A DNA stretch of 49,359 nucleotides from contig JBBIHB010000023.1 of the NCBI GenBank assembly GCA_037447215.1, positions 1-49,359 on the forward strand. The letters are read 5' to 3'. This document shows, piece by piece, positions 25,897-34,457 of the stretch. The position numbers and the translations under genes were made by a program. Source of the DNA: UBA1413 sp037447215 (GTDB taxonomy: Bacteria; Bacteroidota; Bacteroidia; Bacteroidales; Prolixibacteraceae). Position 1 is the first letter of the stretch; each line of letters starts with the position of its first letter. The notes below the pieces were generated by a model. The model was not told the DNA's origin and searched no databases. It saw nothing but the letters and a program-made list of their open reading frames with translations.

Positions 25897-27231
25897 ATGT
25901 CGGCAAGTATAGTACGTGTAGCAGGCGATATTCTGAAAGAAAGTTCCCACCTGAATAACCTTGTGCATTTTCTGGATGGTCAAAAATCCACGCAATTAAT
26001 TGTAATTTCCTCACTATATGAGATATATAGTATCGTTAGCCAGTCGTTGGGGCAGGTTTTCTATTCAGGTTATGAATCAGGTAACCTGTCAGAGAATCTT
26101 GACAACATCTGGAATGCCTTTGTTGGGGGTCAATTATCACCGAAATTCGAAAGTGAAAAAGTGAAACTTTCCGGTTTGTTAAAAGGCATTTTCCTTACCG
26201 GTGATTATTCCCCTGCCCTGAAAGATGCTGTGATCAGCCAGTGTGAGATTCTGACCGCCTTGATCTTTGAAGGAAAACTAATTAAAAATGGTGTGTTAGT
26301 AACATTTCTCCATCCGGACAGTATCGGGCTCACCGCTTCTGAAGATTTCGGAAATGCTACCTTGCTCGATGTCGATGTGCACAAAATACATGAACTGGAT
26401 ACCAATACCCGTTATATAGTTCCAGGCTCGTTCGGGATAACCCAGGGGGGTAAAATTGCCCGTGCCGGCAAATCGGCTGCCGATTATACGGCTGCTTTCC
26501 TGGTAGCTGCCACAGGTGCCAGTAGGCTTGTATTGTGGGGTGCCGGTAAAGAATTTTATTCAACCGACCATACAATCGTTCCCGATGCAGGGGTAATATC
26601 AAGGCTTACCTATGCTGAAGCCAGCGAATTGGCCTATTTTGACCACTATTCGCTCCATCCGCGAACGGTAGAACCATTGATCAGGAAGCATATACCCATA
26701 CATGTGATCCATGCCGAAGGCCCCGGTTTTGAGCCGGTAACCATTATCAATACCGAAAACTTTGTTGCCCCGCAGGTAGTAAAAAGTGTGGCCTGCACCG
26801 ATGACATTTCAATTCTCCGGCTGAATGGTCCGGGAGTTGGGTTAAAACCCGGGATTCTGGGTAAAATCACCGGGAAATTGGCCGAAGAATTGGTCAACAT
26901 CAAATCGGTTATCACTTCGCAGGTCAGCATCAACATCCTCCTCGACAGTAAAAGCGGACCCCAGGCAAAAAGGGTTGCGGGTCAGTTGGGTTTTACGGCT
27001 GTTAACGAAATTGAATTGATCGAAGATGTATCGTTAATTGCGATAGTTGGACATGGTATGCAATCAAATTATGGAATTTCGGCCAAACTTTTCGGAGCGG
27101 TAGCCCAAAGCCGCATCAATGTAATGCTTAGTGGTTCAGGTGCATCCGATCTGGTAAGTTACCTGCTTGTTCATTCCTCCGATCGCGACAAAAGCGTGAA
27201 GGCCATTTACAATGCTTTTTTTAAATCTTAA
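25897..27231 (+). CDS. Aspartokinase homologue lacking catalytic motifs, with C-terminal ACT domains
   Basis: This 444-residue protein keeps the overall aspartate kinase fold (SADYTAAFLVAATGASRLVL, ASELAYFDHYSLHPRTVEPL) and ends with ACT-type regulatory domains (VACTDDISILRLNGPGVGL, VSLIAIVGHGMQSNYGISAK). The residues expected for catalysis are altered. The N-terminal KFGGTS is RVAGDI, GRGGSDY is ARAGKSAADY, and the TDVDG substrate loop is GAGKEFY. It is therefore probably inactive, or has changed its chemistry, and may work as a sensor or partner of a real aspartokinase elsewhere. It is 14 bp upstream of metY and should be co-transcribed. Confidence 0.75.
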   Translation: MSASIVRVAGDILKESSHLNNLVHFLDGQKSTQLIVISSLYEIYSIVSQSLGQVFYSGYESGNLSENLDNIWNAFVGGQLSPKFESEKVKLSGLLKGIFLTGDYSPALKDAVISQCEILTALIFEGKLIKNGVLVTFLHPDSIGLTASEDFGNATLLDVDVHKIHELDTNTRYIVPGSFGITQGGKIARAGKSAADYTAAFLVAATGASRLVLWGAGKEFYSTDHTIVPDAGVISRLTYAEASELAYFDHYSLHPRTVEPLIRKHIPIHVIHAEGPGFEPVTIINTENFVAPQVVKSVACTDDISILRLNGPGVGLKPGILGKITGKLAEELVNIKSVITSQVSINILLDSKSGPQAKRVAGQLGFTAVNEIELIEDVSLIAIVGHGMQSNYGISAKLFGAVAQSRINVMLSGSGASDLVSYLLVHSSDRDKSVKAIYNAFFKS

Positions 27232-27245
27232 AAACATAGAACATT

Positions 27246-28550
27246 ATGACAGCACAGAATCTGAAATTCGAAACGCTCCAGCAACATGCCGGACAACAAC
27301 CCGACCCAACCACCCATGCGAGGGCCTTGCCCATATATCAAACCACCTCGTATGTGTTCGACAATGCCAATCATGCGGCAAATCTGTTCGCATTGAAAGA
27401 GTTCGGGAATATTTACACCCGGATTATGAACCCTACTACCGATGTATTTGAGAAACGTGTAGCCGCACTTGAGGGAGGTGTGGCCGGACTTGCCCTGTCA
27501 TCTGGCCATGCCGCCCAGTTTCTGACCTTTACCACCATCCTCGGACAGGGCGATAATTTTGTTTCATCACCTTACCTCTATGGAGGTTCCTATAACCAGT
27601 TTAAAGTTTCGTTTAAACGTTTGGGAATCGAAGCCCGTCTGGCTGAAAATGAAACAGTTGAGGCTTTTGAAAAATTGATTGATGAAAATACAAAAGCGAT
27701 CTATTTCGAGTCGATCGGAAACCCGGGATTTGTAGTTCCCGATTTTGAAGCTTTTGGCGCACTGGCCCGCAAGTATGACCTTCCGTTGATTGTTGACAAC
27801 ACTTTTGCAGGTGCAGGCTTTCTGGTGCGCCCTATTGACTACGGGGCAAATATTGTTGTGGAGTCGGCAACCAAATGGATCGGAGGGCACGGAAACAGTA
27901 TCGGTGGGATAATTATCGATGCCGGTACATACAACTGGGGCAACGGAAAGTTTCCTGGTTTCACCGAACCTTCGCCGGGTTACCATGGCCTGAAGTACTG
28001 GGATGTGTTTAATTTCGACAGTCCGTTTGGGAACATAGGTTTTATAATCAAGGCAAGGGTCGAAGGCCTGCGTGATTATGGCCCTTCAATTAGTCCGTTC
28101 AACTCCTTCCTGTTGGTGCAGGGCCTCGAAACCCTTTCGCTCCGCATGGAAAGGCATGTGCAGAACACCGTGGCTCTGGCCACCTGGCTCGAAAACCATC
28201 CCAAAGTGGAGAGTGTAAATTACCCGGGAATAAAGAGCAGCCCATGGTATGAAAATGCCCGGAAATATTTGCCCAAAGGATCGGGTGGTGTACTTTCGTT
28301 CGTAGTGAAAGGTGGCAAAGATAAAGCACAGGAGGTGGTCAATAACCTGAAACTGGTGAGCCACCTGGCCAATGTGGGCGATGCCAAAACGTTGATTATC
28401 CAGCCATCGGTAACCACACATTCGCAGTTACCCGAAGATGCCCAGATAGCTGCCGGTGTTTTCCCGGCGCAGCTCAGGGTCAGTGTGGGGCTCGAACATA
28501 TCGACGACATTATTGCCGATTTTGAACAGGCGCTAAACAAAGTTGTTTAA
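27246..28550 (+). CDS. metY: O-acetylhomoserine sulfhydrylase (aminocarboxypropyltransferase)
   Basis: A 434-residue PLP enzyme of the Cys/Met metabolism family. Visible sites are the cofactor-stacking tyrosine in SPYLYGGSYNQF, the Asp of LPLIVDNTFAGAGF, and the Schiff-base lysine K210 in ESATKWIGGHGNSIGG. The length (about 430) and the insert after GGIIIDAGTYNWGNGKFPGF separate O-acetylhomoserine sulfhydrylases from the shorter MetB/MetC. It makes homocysteine directly from O-acetylhomoserine and sulfide. The acetyl-type metA that follows would supply its substrate. Confidence 0.93.
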   Translation: MTAQNLKFETLQQHAGQQPDPTTHARALPIYQTTSYVFDNANHAANLFALKEFGNIYTRIMNPTTDVFEKRVAALEGGVAGLALSSGHAAQFLTFTTILGQGDNFVSSPYLYGGSYNQFKVSFKRLGIEARLAENETVEAFEKLIDENTKAIYFESIGNPGFVVPDFEAFGALARKYDLPLIVDNTFAGAGFLVRPIDYGANIVVESATKWIGGHGNSIGGIIIDAGTYNWGNGKFPGFTEPSPGYHGLKYWDVFNFDSPFGNIGFIIKARVEGLRDYGPSISPFNSFLLVQGLETLSLRMERHVQNTVALATWLENHPKVESVNYPGIKSSPWYENARKYLPKGSGGVLSFVVKGGKDKAQEVVNNLKLVSHLANVGDAKTLIIQPSVTTHSQLPEDAQIAAGVFPAQLRVSVGLEHIDDIIADFEQALNKVV

Positions 28551-28572
28551 ATTATAAATTGTAAAATCATTG

Positions 28573-28602
28573 AAAACTATCCCGTTGTTGCGGGATAGTT
28601 TT
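28573..28602 (+). terminator. Rho-independent terminator after metY
   Basis: AAAACTATCCCG and CGGGATAGTTTT form a perfect 12-bp stem around TTGTTG, with a T-rich tail (TTTTTGCAATTTTTTC). It ends 19 bp before the metA ATG at 28621, so metA is either reached by read-through or has another promoter, although none is obvious in the 19 bp. Confidence 0.8.
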
Positions 28603-28620
28603 TGCAATTTTTTCAAAAAA

Positions 28621-29538
28621 ATGCCGGTAAATATTCCCGATCAGTTGCCAGCTATCGAGCTGCTGAAAAAAGAGAACATTTTTGTAATGGACGAAACCCG
28701 TGCCAGCCATCAGGATATTCGTCCACTTAAACTGGTAATTCTCAACCTGATGCCCCTTAAAATCACAACCGAGACTGATCTTTTGAGGCTATTGTCCAAT
28801 TCACCACTGCAAATCGAAGTCGATTTCATGAAGATAAAAGGGCATACATCAAAAAATACTCCTGTGGAACATATGCGAACTTTTTATCAGGATTTTGAGC
28901 AGATTAGGAATAAAAAATTTGATGGAATGATTGTAACCGGGGCTCCGGTAGAACACCTCCCTTTCGAAAAGGTTACCTATTGGAAAGAGATGCAGGTAAT
29001 ATTGGACTGGGCCGCCAGTAATGTTTATTCAACGTTATTTATCTGCTGGGCTGCACAGGCTGCCCTCTATCATTATTACGGTATTCCAAAGTATCCAATA
29101 CCACGGAAAATGTTCGGGGTATTCAGTCATAAACTCATCGACGACAAATTACCCATTTTCAGGGGTTTTGATGATGAATATTATGTGCCGCATTCACGCC
29201 ACACCGAAATTAGGAGAAGTGATGTCGAGGGTGTTGCCGGTATGAGCATAATATCCGAATCGGACGAGTCGGGCGTAAATATGGTAGTTGGCAGGGGAGG
29301 TCGCCAGTTGTTTATCACAGGCCACCTCGAATATGCAAGATATACCCTCGATGGGGAGTACAAACGTGATCTGGCTAAAAACCTACCCATACACCTGCCG
29401 GTTAATTATTACCCAGGGGACAATCCTTCCAGGCCACCCCTCATCCGTTGGAAATCGGCCGCCAACCTGCTATTTGCCAATTGGCTGAATTACTATGTAT
29501 ATCAGGAAACACCCTACAACCTGGCAGAAATTCATTAA
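28621..29538 (+). CDS. metA: Homoserine O-acetyltransferase, MetA type
   Basis: The start at ATG 28621 is chosen because the longer frame would read through the terminator stem. The 305-residue enzyme has the MetA motifs: MPVNIPDQLPA at the N-terminus, FICWAAQAALYHYYG with the nucleophile C142, PHSRHTEI (catalytic His region) and FITGHLEYA. Residue 111 is Glu (TGAPVE). Structural work on MetA showed that Glu at this position selects acetyl-CoA, whereas Gly (as in E. coli) selects succinyl-CoA. O-acetylhomoserine production agrees with the metY gene just upstream. Confidence 0.93.
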   Translation: MPVNIPDQLPAIELLKKENIFVMDETRASHQDIRPLKLVILNLMPLKITTETDLLRLLSNSPLQIEVDFMKIKGHTSKNTPVEHMRTFYQDFEQIRNKKFDGMIVTGAPVEHLPFEKVTYWKEMQVILDWAASNVYSTLFICWAAQAALYHYYGIPKYPIPRKMFGVFSHKLIDDKLPIFRGFDDEYYVPHSRHTEIRRSDVEGVAGMSIISESDESGVNMVVGRGGRQLFITGHLEYARYTLDGEYKRDLAKNLPIHLPVNYYPGDNPSRPPLIRWKSAANLLFANWLNYYVYQETPYNLAEIH

Positions 29539-29648
29539 TTGTTTGATTTTCTCGTCTTTATGTTGATTGTTTCCAAGACCATGGATTTTTATTGGTCATT
29601 CTCGCAGAAGTTTGCTATTTTTACCCTTGAAATCAAAAATTGATTACG

Positions 29649-30299
29649 ATGAAAAAGAAAATAGCAGTAGTGCTTGCGGGATGCGGGGTTTACGACGGAG
29701 CCGAAATTCATGAAGCCACCCTCACATTACTTGCCATTGCTATGCAGGGCGCTCAATATCAGTGTTTTGCTCCTGATACCGATCAGGCGCATGTTGTAAA
29801 TCACTTTACCGGGCAAGTGATGAATGAAAGCCGGAATGTACTGGTTGAAGCTGCACGTATAGCACGTGGAAATATAAAACCTCTTTCAGGATTCCATGCC
29901 GGTGATTACGATGCAATTGTTTTCCCCGGAGGTTTTGGGGTAGCCAAAAACCTATGCACATTTGCTTTCGACGGGGCTGATTGCCGGGTAAATACCGATG
30001 CCCGCAACGCGGTGCAAGCCATGCACAAAGCCGGAAAACCAATAGGGGCACTCTGTATTTCACCGGTGTTGATCGCAAAAATTCTGGGAAATGTTGAAGT
30101 TACCATAGGAAAAGATCAGGGTACAGCTGATGCTGTTGAACAGATGGGAGGCAAACATGCTGTTGCCGGTCATGGAGAAGTCGTTATAGACCAGGCTAAT
30201 AAGCTGGTTACCACACCATGTTATATGCTCGACTCTACCATTGACCAGATTGCCGATGGCACTCAAAATTTAATTAAAGCCATATTGGCACTGTTGTAA
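29649..30299 (+). CDS. elbB: ElbB-like glyoxalase / DJ-1-PfpI family protein
   Basis: The ATG at 29649 gives a 216-residue protein starting MKKKIAVVLAGCGVYDGAEI, the standard ElbB N-terminus. The DJ-1/PfpI-like fold is seen in DYDAIVFPGGFGVAKNL and the nucleophile-elbow cysteine in KPIGALCISPVLIAKIL. GHGEVVIDQANKLVTTPCYM is also family-specific. E. coli ElbB has weak glyoxalase activity and was linked to isoprenoid synthesis; its real role is unsettled. It stands alone between metA and the TatD-like gene. A loose -7 element (TATTTTTA, about 29615) precedes it. Confidence 0.9.
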   Translation: MKKKIAVVLAGCGVYDGAEIHEATLTLLAIAMQGAQYQCFAPDTDQAHVVNHFTGQVMNESRNVLVEAARIARGNIKPLSGFHAGDYDAIVFPGGFGVAKNLCTFAFDGADCRVNTDARNAVQAMHKAGKPIGALCISPVLIAKILGNVEVTIGKDQGTADAVEQMGGKHAVAGHGEVVIDQANKLVTTPCYMLDSTIDQIADGTQNLIKAILALL

Positions 30300-30335
30300 T
30301 ATTCACAAAAGCTTGACTAAGCCTTATTGTTTACC

Positions 30336-31001
30336 ATGCATTGTATTGATATCCATACCCACCAGATACCTGCCGGAAGTGGAAAATGGTTTGTAATGAA
30401 CCGTTTTTCTGAAAACCACCTGGTTGAATTGCCACCGGGTGGTTATTATTCAGTGGGGCTTCATCCCTGGTTTATCGCAGGTAATGGGGTATACAAAAAG
30501 CAGATACAACAGGTTGAAGAACTGGTTTCGCGCGATGAGGTAATTGCCATTGGCGAATGTGGCCTCGATAAAGTGTGTAAAACCGAATTTCAGACACAAC
30601 TCGATGTATTCCTCAGGCAATGCGAAATTGCCGAATCGGTGAAAAAACCTGTAATCATTCACAGCGTTAAGGCCTGGAACGACGTTTTTCACCTGAAACG
30701 TAAGTTTAAACCAACTGTACCCTGGATTTTACATGGCTACACCGGGAATGAGCTGATTACAAAGCAAATGCTGCAGCAGGATTTCTATTTTTCATTCGGA
30801 CATGCACTGCTCGATGAAAAATCTTCCCTCCGAAAATCTTTTCCGTTAATCCCGATTGAAAGGATTTTTTTTGAAACCGACGAGGATGTCGCTTCCATAA
30901 TTTCGGTTTATGAAACAGCTTCGCAATTGCTCGAAATGAAACAGGTAAAACTGATGGAAAAAATCTGGTGGAATTTCAGGCAGGTTTTTATCGGGCAATG
31001 A
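30336..31001 (+). CDS. TatD-family metal-dependent hydrolase
   Basis: From ATG 30336 the 221-residue protein starts MHCIDIHTHQIP, where HTH provides the first metal ligands of the amidohydrolase-like TIM barrel. YYSVGLHPWFI, VIAIGECGLDKV (Glu ligand), KPVIIHSVKAWNDVF (His) and FFETDED (Asp) follow in the TatD order. The family includes 3'-5' exonucleases and D-aminoacyl-tRNA deacylases. This one is slightly shorter than E. coli TatD (260), so its exact activity is open. Its stop overlaps the tcdA start by 4 bp. Confidence 0.85.
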   Translation: MHCIDIHTHQIPAGSGKWFVMNRFSENHLVELPPGGYYSVGLHPWFIAGNGVYKKQIQQVEELVSRDEVIAIGECGLDKVCKTEFQTQLDVFLRQCEIAESVKKPVIIHSVKAWNDVFHLKRKFKPTVPWILHGYTGNELITKQMLQQDFYFSFGHALLDEKSSLRKSFPLIPIERIFFETDEDVASIISVYETASQLLEMKQVKLMEKIWWNFRQVFIGQ

Positions 31002-31732
31002 ATTGGGCCGAACGCACCATATTATTACTCGGATATGAACGGTATGGAGCCCTTCAGCAGGCAAATGTGCTGGTTACCGGTCTTGGGGGCGTTGGGGCTT
31101 ATGCTGCCGAAATGCTCGTAAGGGCAGGAGTTGGCAACCTTACCATTGTTGATGGCGATGATGTGGAATTAACTAACCTCAACAGGCAACTCCCTGCTTT
31201 GCTTGCCACGCTTGGAAAACCAAAAACAGAGGTACTGACTGAGAGGTTCCTGAATATCAATCCCGAATTGAACCTAACCGCCATGAATGAGTTTTTGCGC
31301 GATGAAAGAACTGTTGAACTGCTCAAAAGCCAGCACTTTGATTTTGTTGTCGATTGTATAGATACCCTTTCGCCTAAGGTATTCCTGATTTACCATGCGG
31401 TTCAAAGTGGCCTGAAGGTGGTCTCATCAATGGGCGCCGGTGGGAAAGTGGACCCTTCGAAAGTGAAAATTGCCGATATTTCGAAAAGCCATGATTGCAA
31501 CCTGGCCCGTATGGTACGAAAACGCCTGCACAGATTGGGAGTGCGAAAAGGTGTAACGGTTGTCTTTTCGCCCGAAGAAGTTCCTGAAAAAGCAATCAGG
31601 CTTGAGCAGGGGCAAAACAAAAACAGCACAGTGGGCACAGTTTCGTATATGCCGGCAATTTTTGGTTGTTTTATTGCAAGTGAGGTAATCAGGGAGATAG
31701 CCGGAAGATATAGGATAAAGGATAAAGGTTAA
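30998..31732 (+). CDS. tcdA: tRNA threonylcarbamoyladenosine dehydratase (TcdA/CsdL, E1-like)
   Basis: The ATG at 30998 overlaps the TatD stop (ATGA) and gives 244 residues starting MNWAERTILLLGYERYGAL. The E1/ThiF-like adenylation fold is plain: VLVTGLGGVGAYAAEMLVRA (ATP loop), TIVDGDDVELTNLNRQL and FVVDCIDTLSPKVFLI. It uses ATP to cyclise t6A37 of tRNA to ct6A. GTVSYMPAIFGCFIASEVIR near the end matches TcdA and not ThiF or MoeB. The CsdA/CsdE sulfur partners are not in the window. Confidence 0.9.
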   Translation: MNWAERTILLLGYERYGALQQANVLVTGLGGVGAYAAEMLVRAGVGNLTIVDGDDVELTNLNRQLPALLATLGKPKTEVLTERFLNINPELNLTAMNEFLRDERTVELLKSQHFDFVVDCIDTLSPKVFLIYHAVQSGLKVVSSMGAGGKVDPSKVKIADISKSHDCNLARMVRKRLHRLGVRKGVTVVFSPEEVPEKAIRLEQGQNKNSTVGTVSYMPAIFGCFIASEVIREIAGRYRIKDKG

Positions 31733-31751
31733 AGAAACACAAATAAATTTT

Positions 31752-32093
31752 ATGGCAGATTGGAAAGATAGACACGGAGTAGTTTTCAGCACCAACCCCG
31801 ATTATAATTATGAAAGTGAAGAAAATGAAAGGTTGGAGACACTCCCTCCGAAACAGCAAAACCTTCGGGTACAACTGGACCGAAAACAGCGAAAAGGGAA
31901 ATCGGTTACCCTGATTACCGGATTTATTGGAAAGGACGAAGACCTGCAACAACTAGCCAAACTGCTGAAATCCAAATGCGGGGTTGGTGGAACCGCTAAG
32001 GATGGTGAAATTCTTATTCAGGGCGATTTCGTAACGAAAGTGCTCGATATTTTGGTTCAATATGGATATAAAGCCAAAAGATCGGGAGGATAA
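31752..32093 (+). CDS. SUI1/eIF1-like translation factor (YciH type)
   Basis: The 113-residue protein has a short acidic N-terminus and a SUI1 domain. Landmarks are QQNLRVQLDRKQRKGKSVTL, ITGFIG, LLKSKCGVGGTAKDGEILIQ and GDFVTKVLDILVQYGYKAKR. Bacterial YciH proteins resemble eukaryotic eIF1 and can influence start-site selection. It follows tcdA by 19 bp and precedes the GH43-like lipoprotein by 3 bp, so it may share the transcript that starts with the TatD gene. Confidence 0.9.
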   Translation: MADWKDRHGVVFSTNPDYNYESEENERLETLPPKQQNLRVQLDRKQRKGKSVTLITGFIGKDEDLQQLAKLLKSKCGVGGTAKDGEILIQGDFVTKVLDILVQYGYKAKRSGG

Positions 32094-32096
32094 GTT

Positions 32097-33038
32097 ATGC
32101 AACTTAATGTAATCTGGTGTTTAATTGTCTTTTTGGCAATATCTTCATGTTCCCGTATATCGGTTGACGAGGTTTTCCTTTTTTCTTACTTCAAAGGGAA
32201 TGGTGAGGATGGATTACACCTTGCCTGGAGCAAAGATGGCCATATTTTCACGGCTCTTAACAACAACCAGTCGATACTTTCCCCAACTGTTGGTGAAGAT
32301 AAGCTTATGCGCGATCCATGCATTCTCCACGGGGCTGACGGTAAGTTTCATATGGTTTGGACGGTTAGCTGGAACGAACGGGGTATCGGATATGCAAGTT
32401 CCGAAGACCTGATAACCTGGTCAGAACAGAAATTTATACCGGTAATGACACATGAACCTAATGCCCGCAATTGCTGGGCGCCCGAAGTGTTTTACGATAA
32501 AGAAACCAAACAGTACCTGATATTCTGGTCAACTACCATAAAAGGCCTTTACCCCGAAACCGAAGCATCAGCCGACCAAGGATGGGATCACCGGATGTAT
32601 TATGTTACTACACGCGATTTTGAAACCTTCAGCGAAACAAAAGAATTCTACAACCACGGGTTTAATGTTATTGATGGTTCGCTGGTGGAGTTTAACGGTA
32701 CCTATTACCTGTTCCTGAAAGATGAAACCCGATTTCCACCACAAAAAAATATCAGGCTCGCAACGGCTGCGAAAGCCGAAGGGCCTTATTCACCTCCGTC
32801 TCAACCACTCAGCGGCGAATATTGGGCAGAAGGCCCGTCAGCAATTAGAGTAGGTGAGGAGTGGATCGTTTATTTCGATAAATATATGGATCGTCTGATG
32901 GGGGCCATCAGTTCGCCAGACCTGCAAAACTGGACAGACATCTCAGAAGAGGTTTTATTCCCTGAGGGTACCCGGCATGGAACCGTGTTTAAGGCAAACC
33001 GTGTAATACTCTATAAGCTCAAAACGAAATTTGGGTAG
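32097..33038 (+). CDS. GH43-like secreted glycosidase, lipoprotein
   Basis: The 313-residue protein has a lipoprotein signal (LAISSC, Cys about 18). The five-bladed beta-propeller of glycoside hydrolase family 43/62-type enzymes is suggested by repeated blade motifs: LMRDPCILHGADGKFHMVWT, NCWAPEVFYDKETKQYLIFW, VIDGSLVEFNGTYYLFLKDE and YWAEGPSAIRVGEEWIVYFD. The Asp of RDP, the Asp of IDGS and the Glu of AEGPS fit the three-acid catalytic set. Members cleave arabinose, xylose or galactose side chains. It is oddly placed, 3 bp after a SUI1 gene and away from other sugar genes, so it may only share their transcript. Confidence 0.75.
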   Translation: MQLNVIWCLIVFLAISSCSRISVDEVFLFSYFKGNGEDGLHLAWSKDGHIFTALNNNQSILSPTVGEDKLMRDPCILHGADGKFHMVWTVSWNERGIGYASSEDLITWSEQKFIPVMTHEPNARNCWAPEVFYDKETKQYLIFWSTTIKGLYPETEASADQGWDHRMYYVTTRDFETFSETKEFYNHGFNVIDGSLVEFNGTYYLFLKDETRFPPQKNIRLATAAKAEGPYSPPSQPLSGEYWAEGPSAIRVGEEWIVYFDKYMDRLMGAISSPDLQNWTDISEEVLFPEGTRHGTVFKANRVILYKLKTKFG

Positions 33039-33090
33039 CATATATCAGGTTGATATTACATAATTTAGAAATTGCAATATTTCACGACAG

Positions 33091-33570
33091 CTATACCACC
33101 AACTCTGTAAAAAAATACCAGGTCATCATCCCCGATGCAATCAGTTTTAATAGCACTCCGGTGAGAAAGCCAACAAATGAACCGAATCCTGCTTTCAGGG
33201 CAAGACGCGAATCTTTTCCCGATAAAAGTTCACCAATCACTGCCCCGACAAATGGCCCGACAATAATTCCAAAAGGTGGAAAAAATATCAGACCTGCCAG
33301 CAAACCAATAATGCTTCCCCAAATCCCGGGCCGCGAAGCGCCGAATTTCTGCGCTCCCCAAACCGGAATGAAATAATCGAGCAAGGTAACAATAGCTGCA
33401 ATTATGCCCCAGATAATCAGGAACTTCTCAGTGAGTTGATGTGAGGCGGTGAAATGCAACAGCAACAACGCCAGATAGCTGAGAGGAGGACCGGGCAAAA
33501 CCGGTAAAATGCATCCGGCAAGTCCTAAAATCAACAGGAGGATTCCGGTAACAATTAGAAACAGCTCCAT
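33091..33570 (-). CDS. DUF456-family small membrane protein
   Basis: ATG 33570 gives 159 residues with four or five transmembrane helices and the DUF456 pattern: GLAGCILPVLPGPPLSYLAL at the first loop and KFGASRPGIWGSIIGLLAGL in the middle. The glycine-zipper-like segment PPFGIIVGPFVGAVIGELLS follows. The longer reading from 33615 overlaps the CPBP gene and is less likely. The start is 1 bp after the upstream CPBP gene, so the two are co-transcribed. Function of DUF456 is unknown. Confidence 0.85.
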   Translation of the reverse strand: MELFLIVTGILLLILGLAGCILPVLPGPPLSYLALLLLHFTASHQLTEKFLIIWGIIAAIVTLLDYFIPVWGAQKFGASRPGIWGSIIGLLAGLIFFPPFGIIVGPFVGAVIGELLSGKDSRLALKAGFGSFVGFLTGVLLKLIASGMMTWYFFTELVV

Positions 33571-33571
33571 T

Positions 33572-34399
33572 TTAATTCCTTTTATTTGATTTGGGAAATT
33601 TCTCTGGTGAACCAAATTGCATCAGAAACATCGACAGGATTACCAGGGATAGCGATACCATTACAATCAGTAATTCGTTGAATTTACCAAAAACTGCTGT
33701 TTCGAGTTCATTGTGGTATGTAATTGACAAAAGCACCAGCAGGTTGTTCAGTGCATGGCCGATAATGGCAAGACCTATATTTCGCGTCTTCACCATTAGC
33801 CAGCCCAGAAGCAAACCCAATACGAAAGTTGCGGGAAACTGCCAGGGGTTGAGATGAAACAGGGCAAATAAAAGCCCTGAAACGGTAATGGCTGTAAACC
33901 TGGAATAATTCCGTTTAAGGCCATGCATTATTACGCCCCTGAAAATCAGTTCCTCCACAACAGGTGCTATGATTACCACTTTCATAAAGGCGCCCCAGAA
34001 ACCGAAATCGTTTTCAAATATCTTGTTAAACAATTCCCAGAACCAGACAGGAGCCGGTAAAACCTGATCTACCCACCGGTTTAAATGGTTGAGCAGTTGA
34101 TGCGCCCCAGTAAAAAACAGAATGAGGAACAAAATCAGCAATGGATTGAATTTTTTGAGTGGAAACACATCTTTTAATGGGTTTCCTGTATTTCTGAACC
34201 CATACCACAAAATAAAAACCGTTGAACCGATGCCAAGTATTATTTTCTTGATGGGATGGTAGAGATATTCGGTGTCGTGGTAATAATCAATCATGGCCAG
34301 GGGGAAATCCACAACGGTTTGTATAAAAATATAAAGTATTATCAGGTGAATGGCCTGAATGATGGTTGGATATTGTTTTACCTGAAACTGTTGCATCAT
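33572..34399 (-). CDS. CPBP-family intramembrane metalloprotease
   Basis: The 275-residue membrane protein carries the ABI/CPBP (Rce1-like) signatures: VVEELIFRGVIMHGLKR (EExxxR), LLFALFHLNPWQF (FxxxH) and a later HALNNLLVLL (HxxxN). These form the intramembrane metal site. About seven hydrophobic segments are seen. Family members process prenylated proteins or peptides, or act in bacteriocin self-immunity. No substrate is suggested by context. It is followed after 1 bp by the DUF456 gene on the same strand. Confidence 0.87.
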   Translation of the reverse strand: MMQQFQVKQYPTIIQAIHLIILYIFIQTVVDFPLAMIDYYHDTEYLYHPIKKIILGIGSTVFILWYGFRNTGNPLKDVFPLKKFNPLLILFLILFFTGAHQLLNHLNRWVDQVLPAPVWFWELFNKIFENDFGFWGAFMKVVIIAPVVEELIFRGVIMHGLKRNYSRFTAITVSGLLFALFHLNPWQFPATFVLGLLLGWLMVKTRNIGLAIIGHALNNLLVLLSITYHNELETAVFGKFNELLIVMVSLSLVILSMFLMQFGSPEKFPKSNKRN

Positions 34400-34457
34400 C
34401 TGTAATTCATAAAATCATAAATATACAACAATTTTAACGCTGTCAAATGATTTATGG

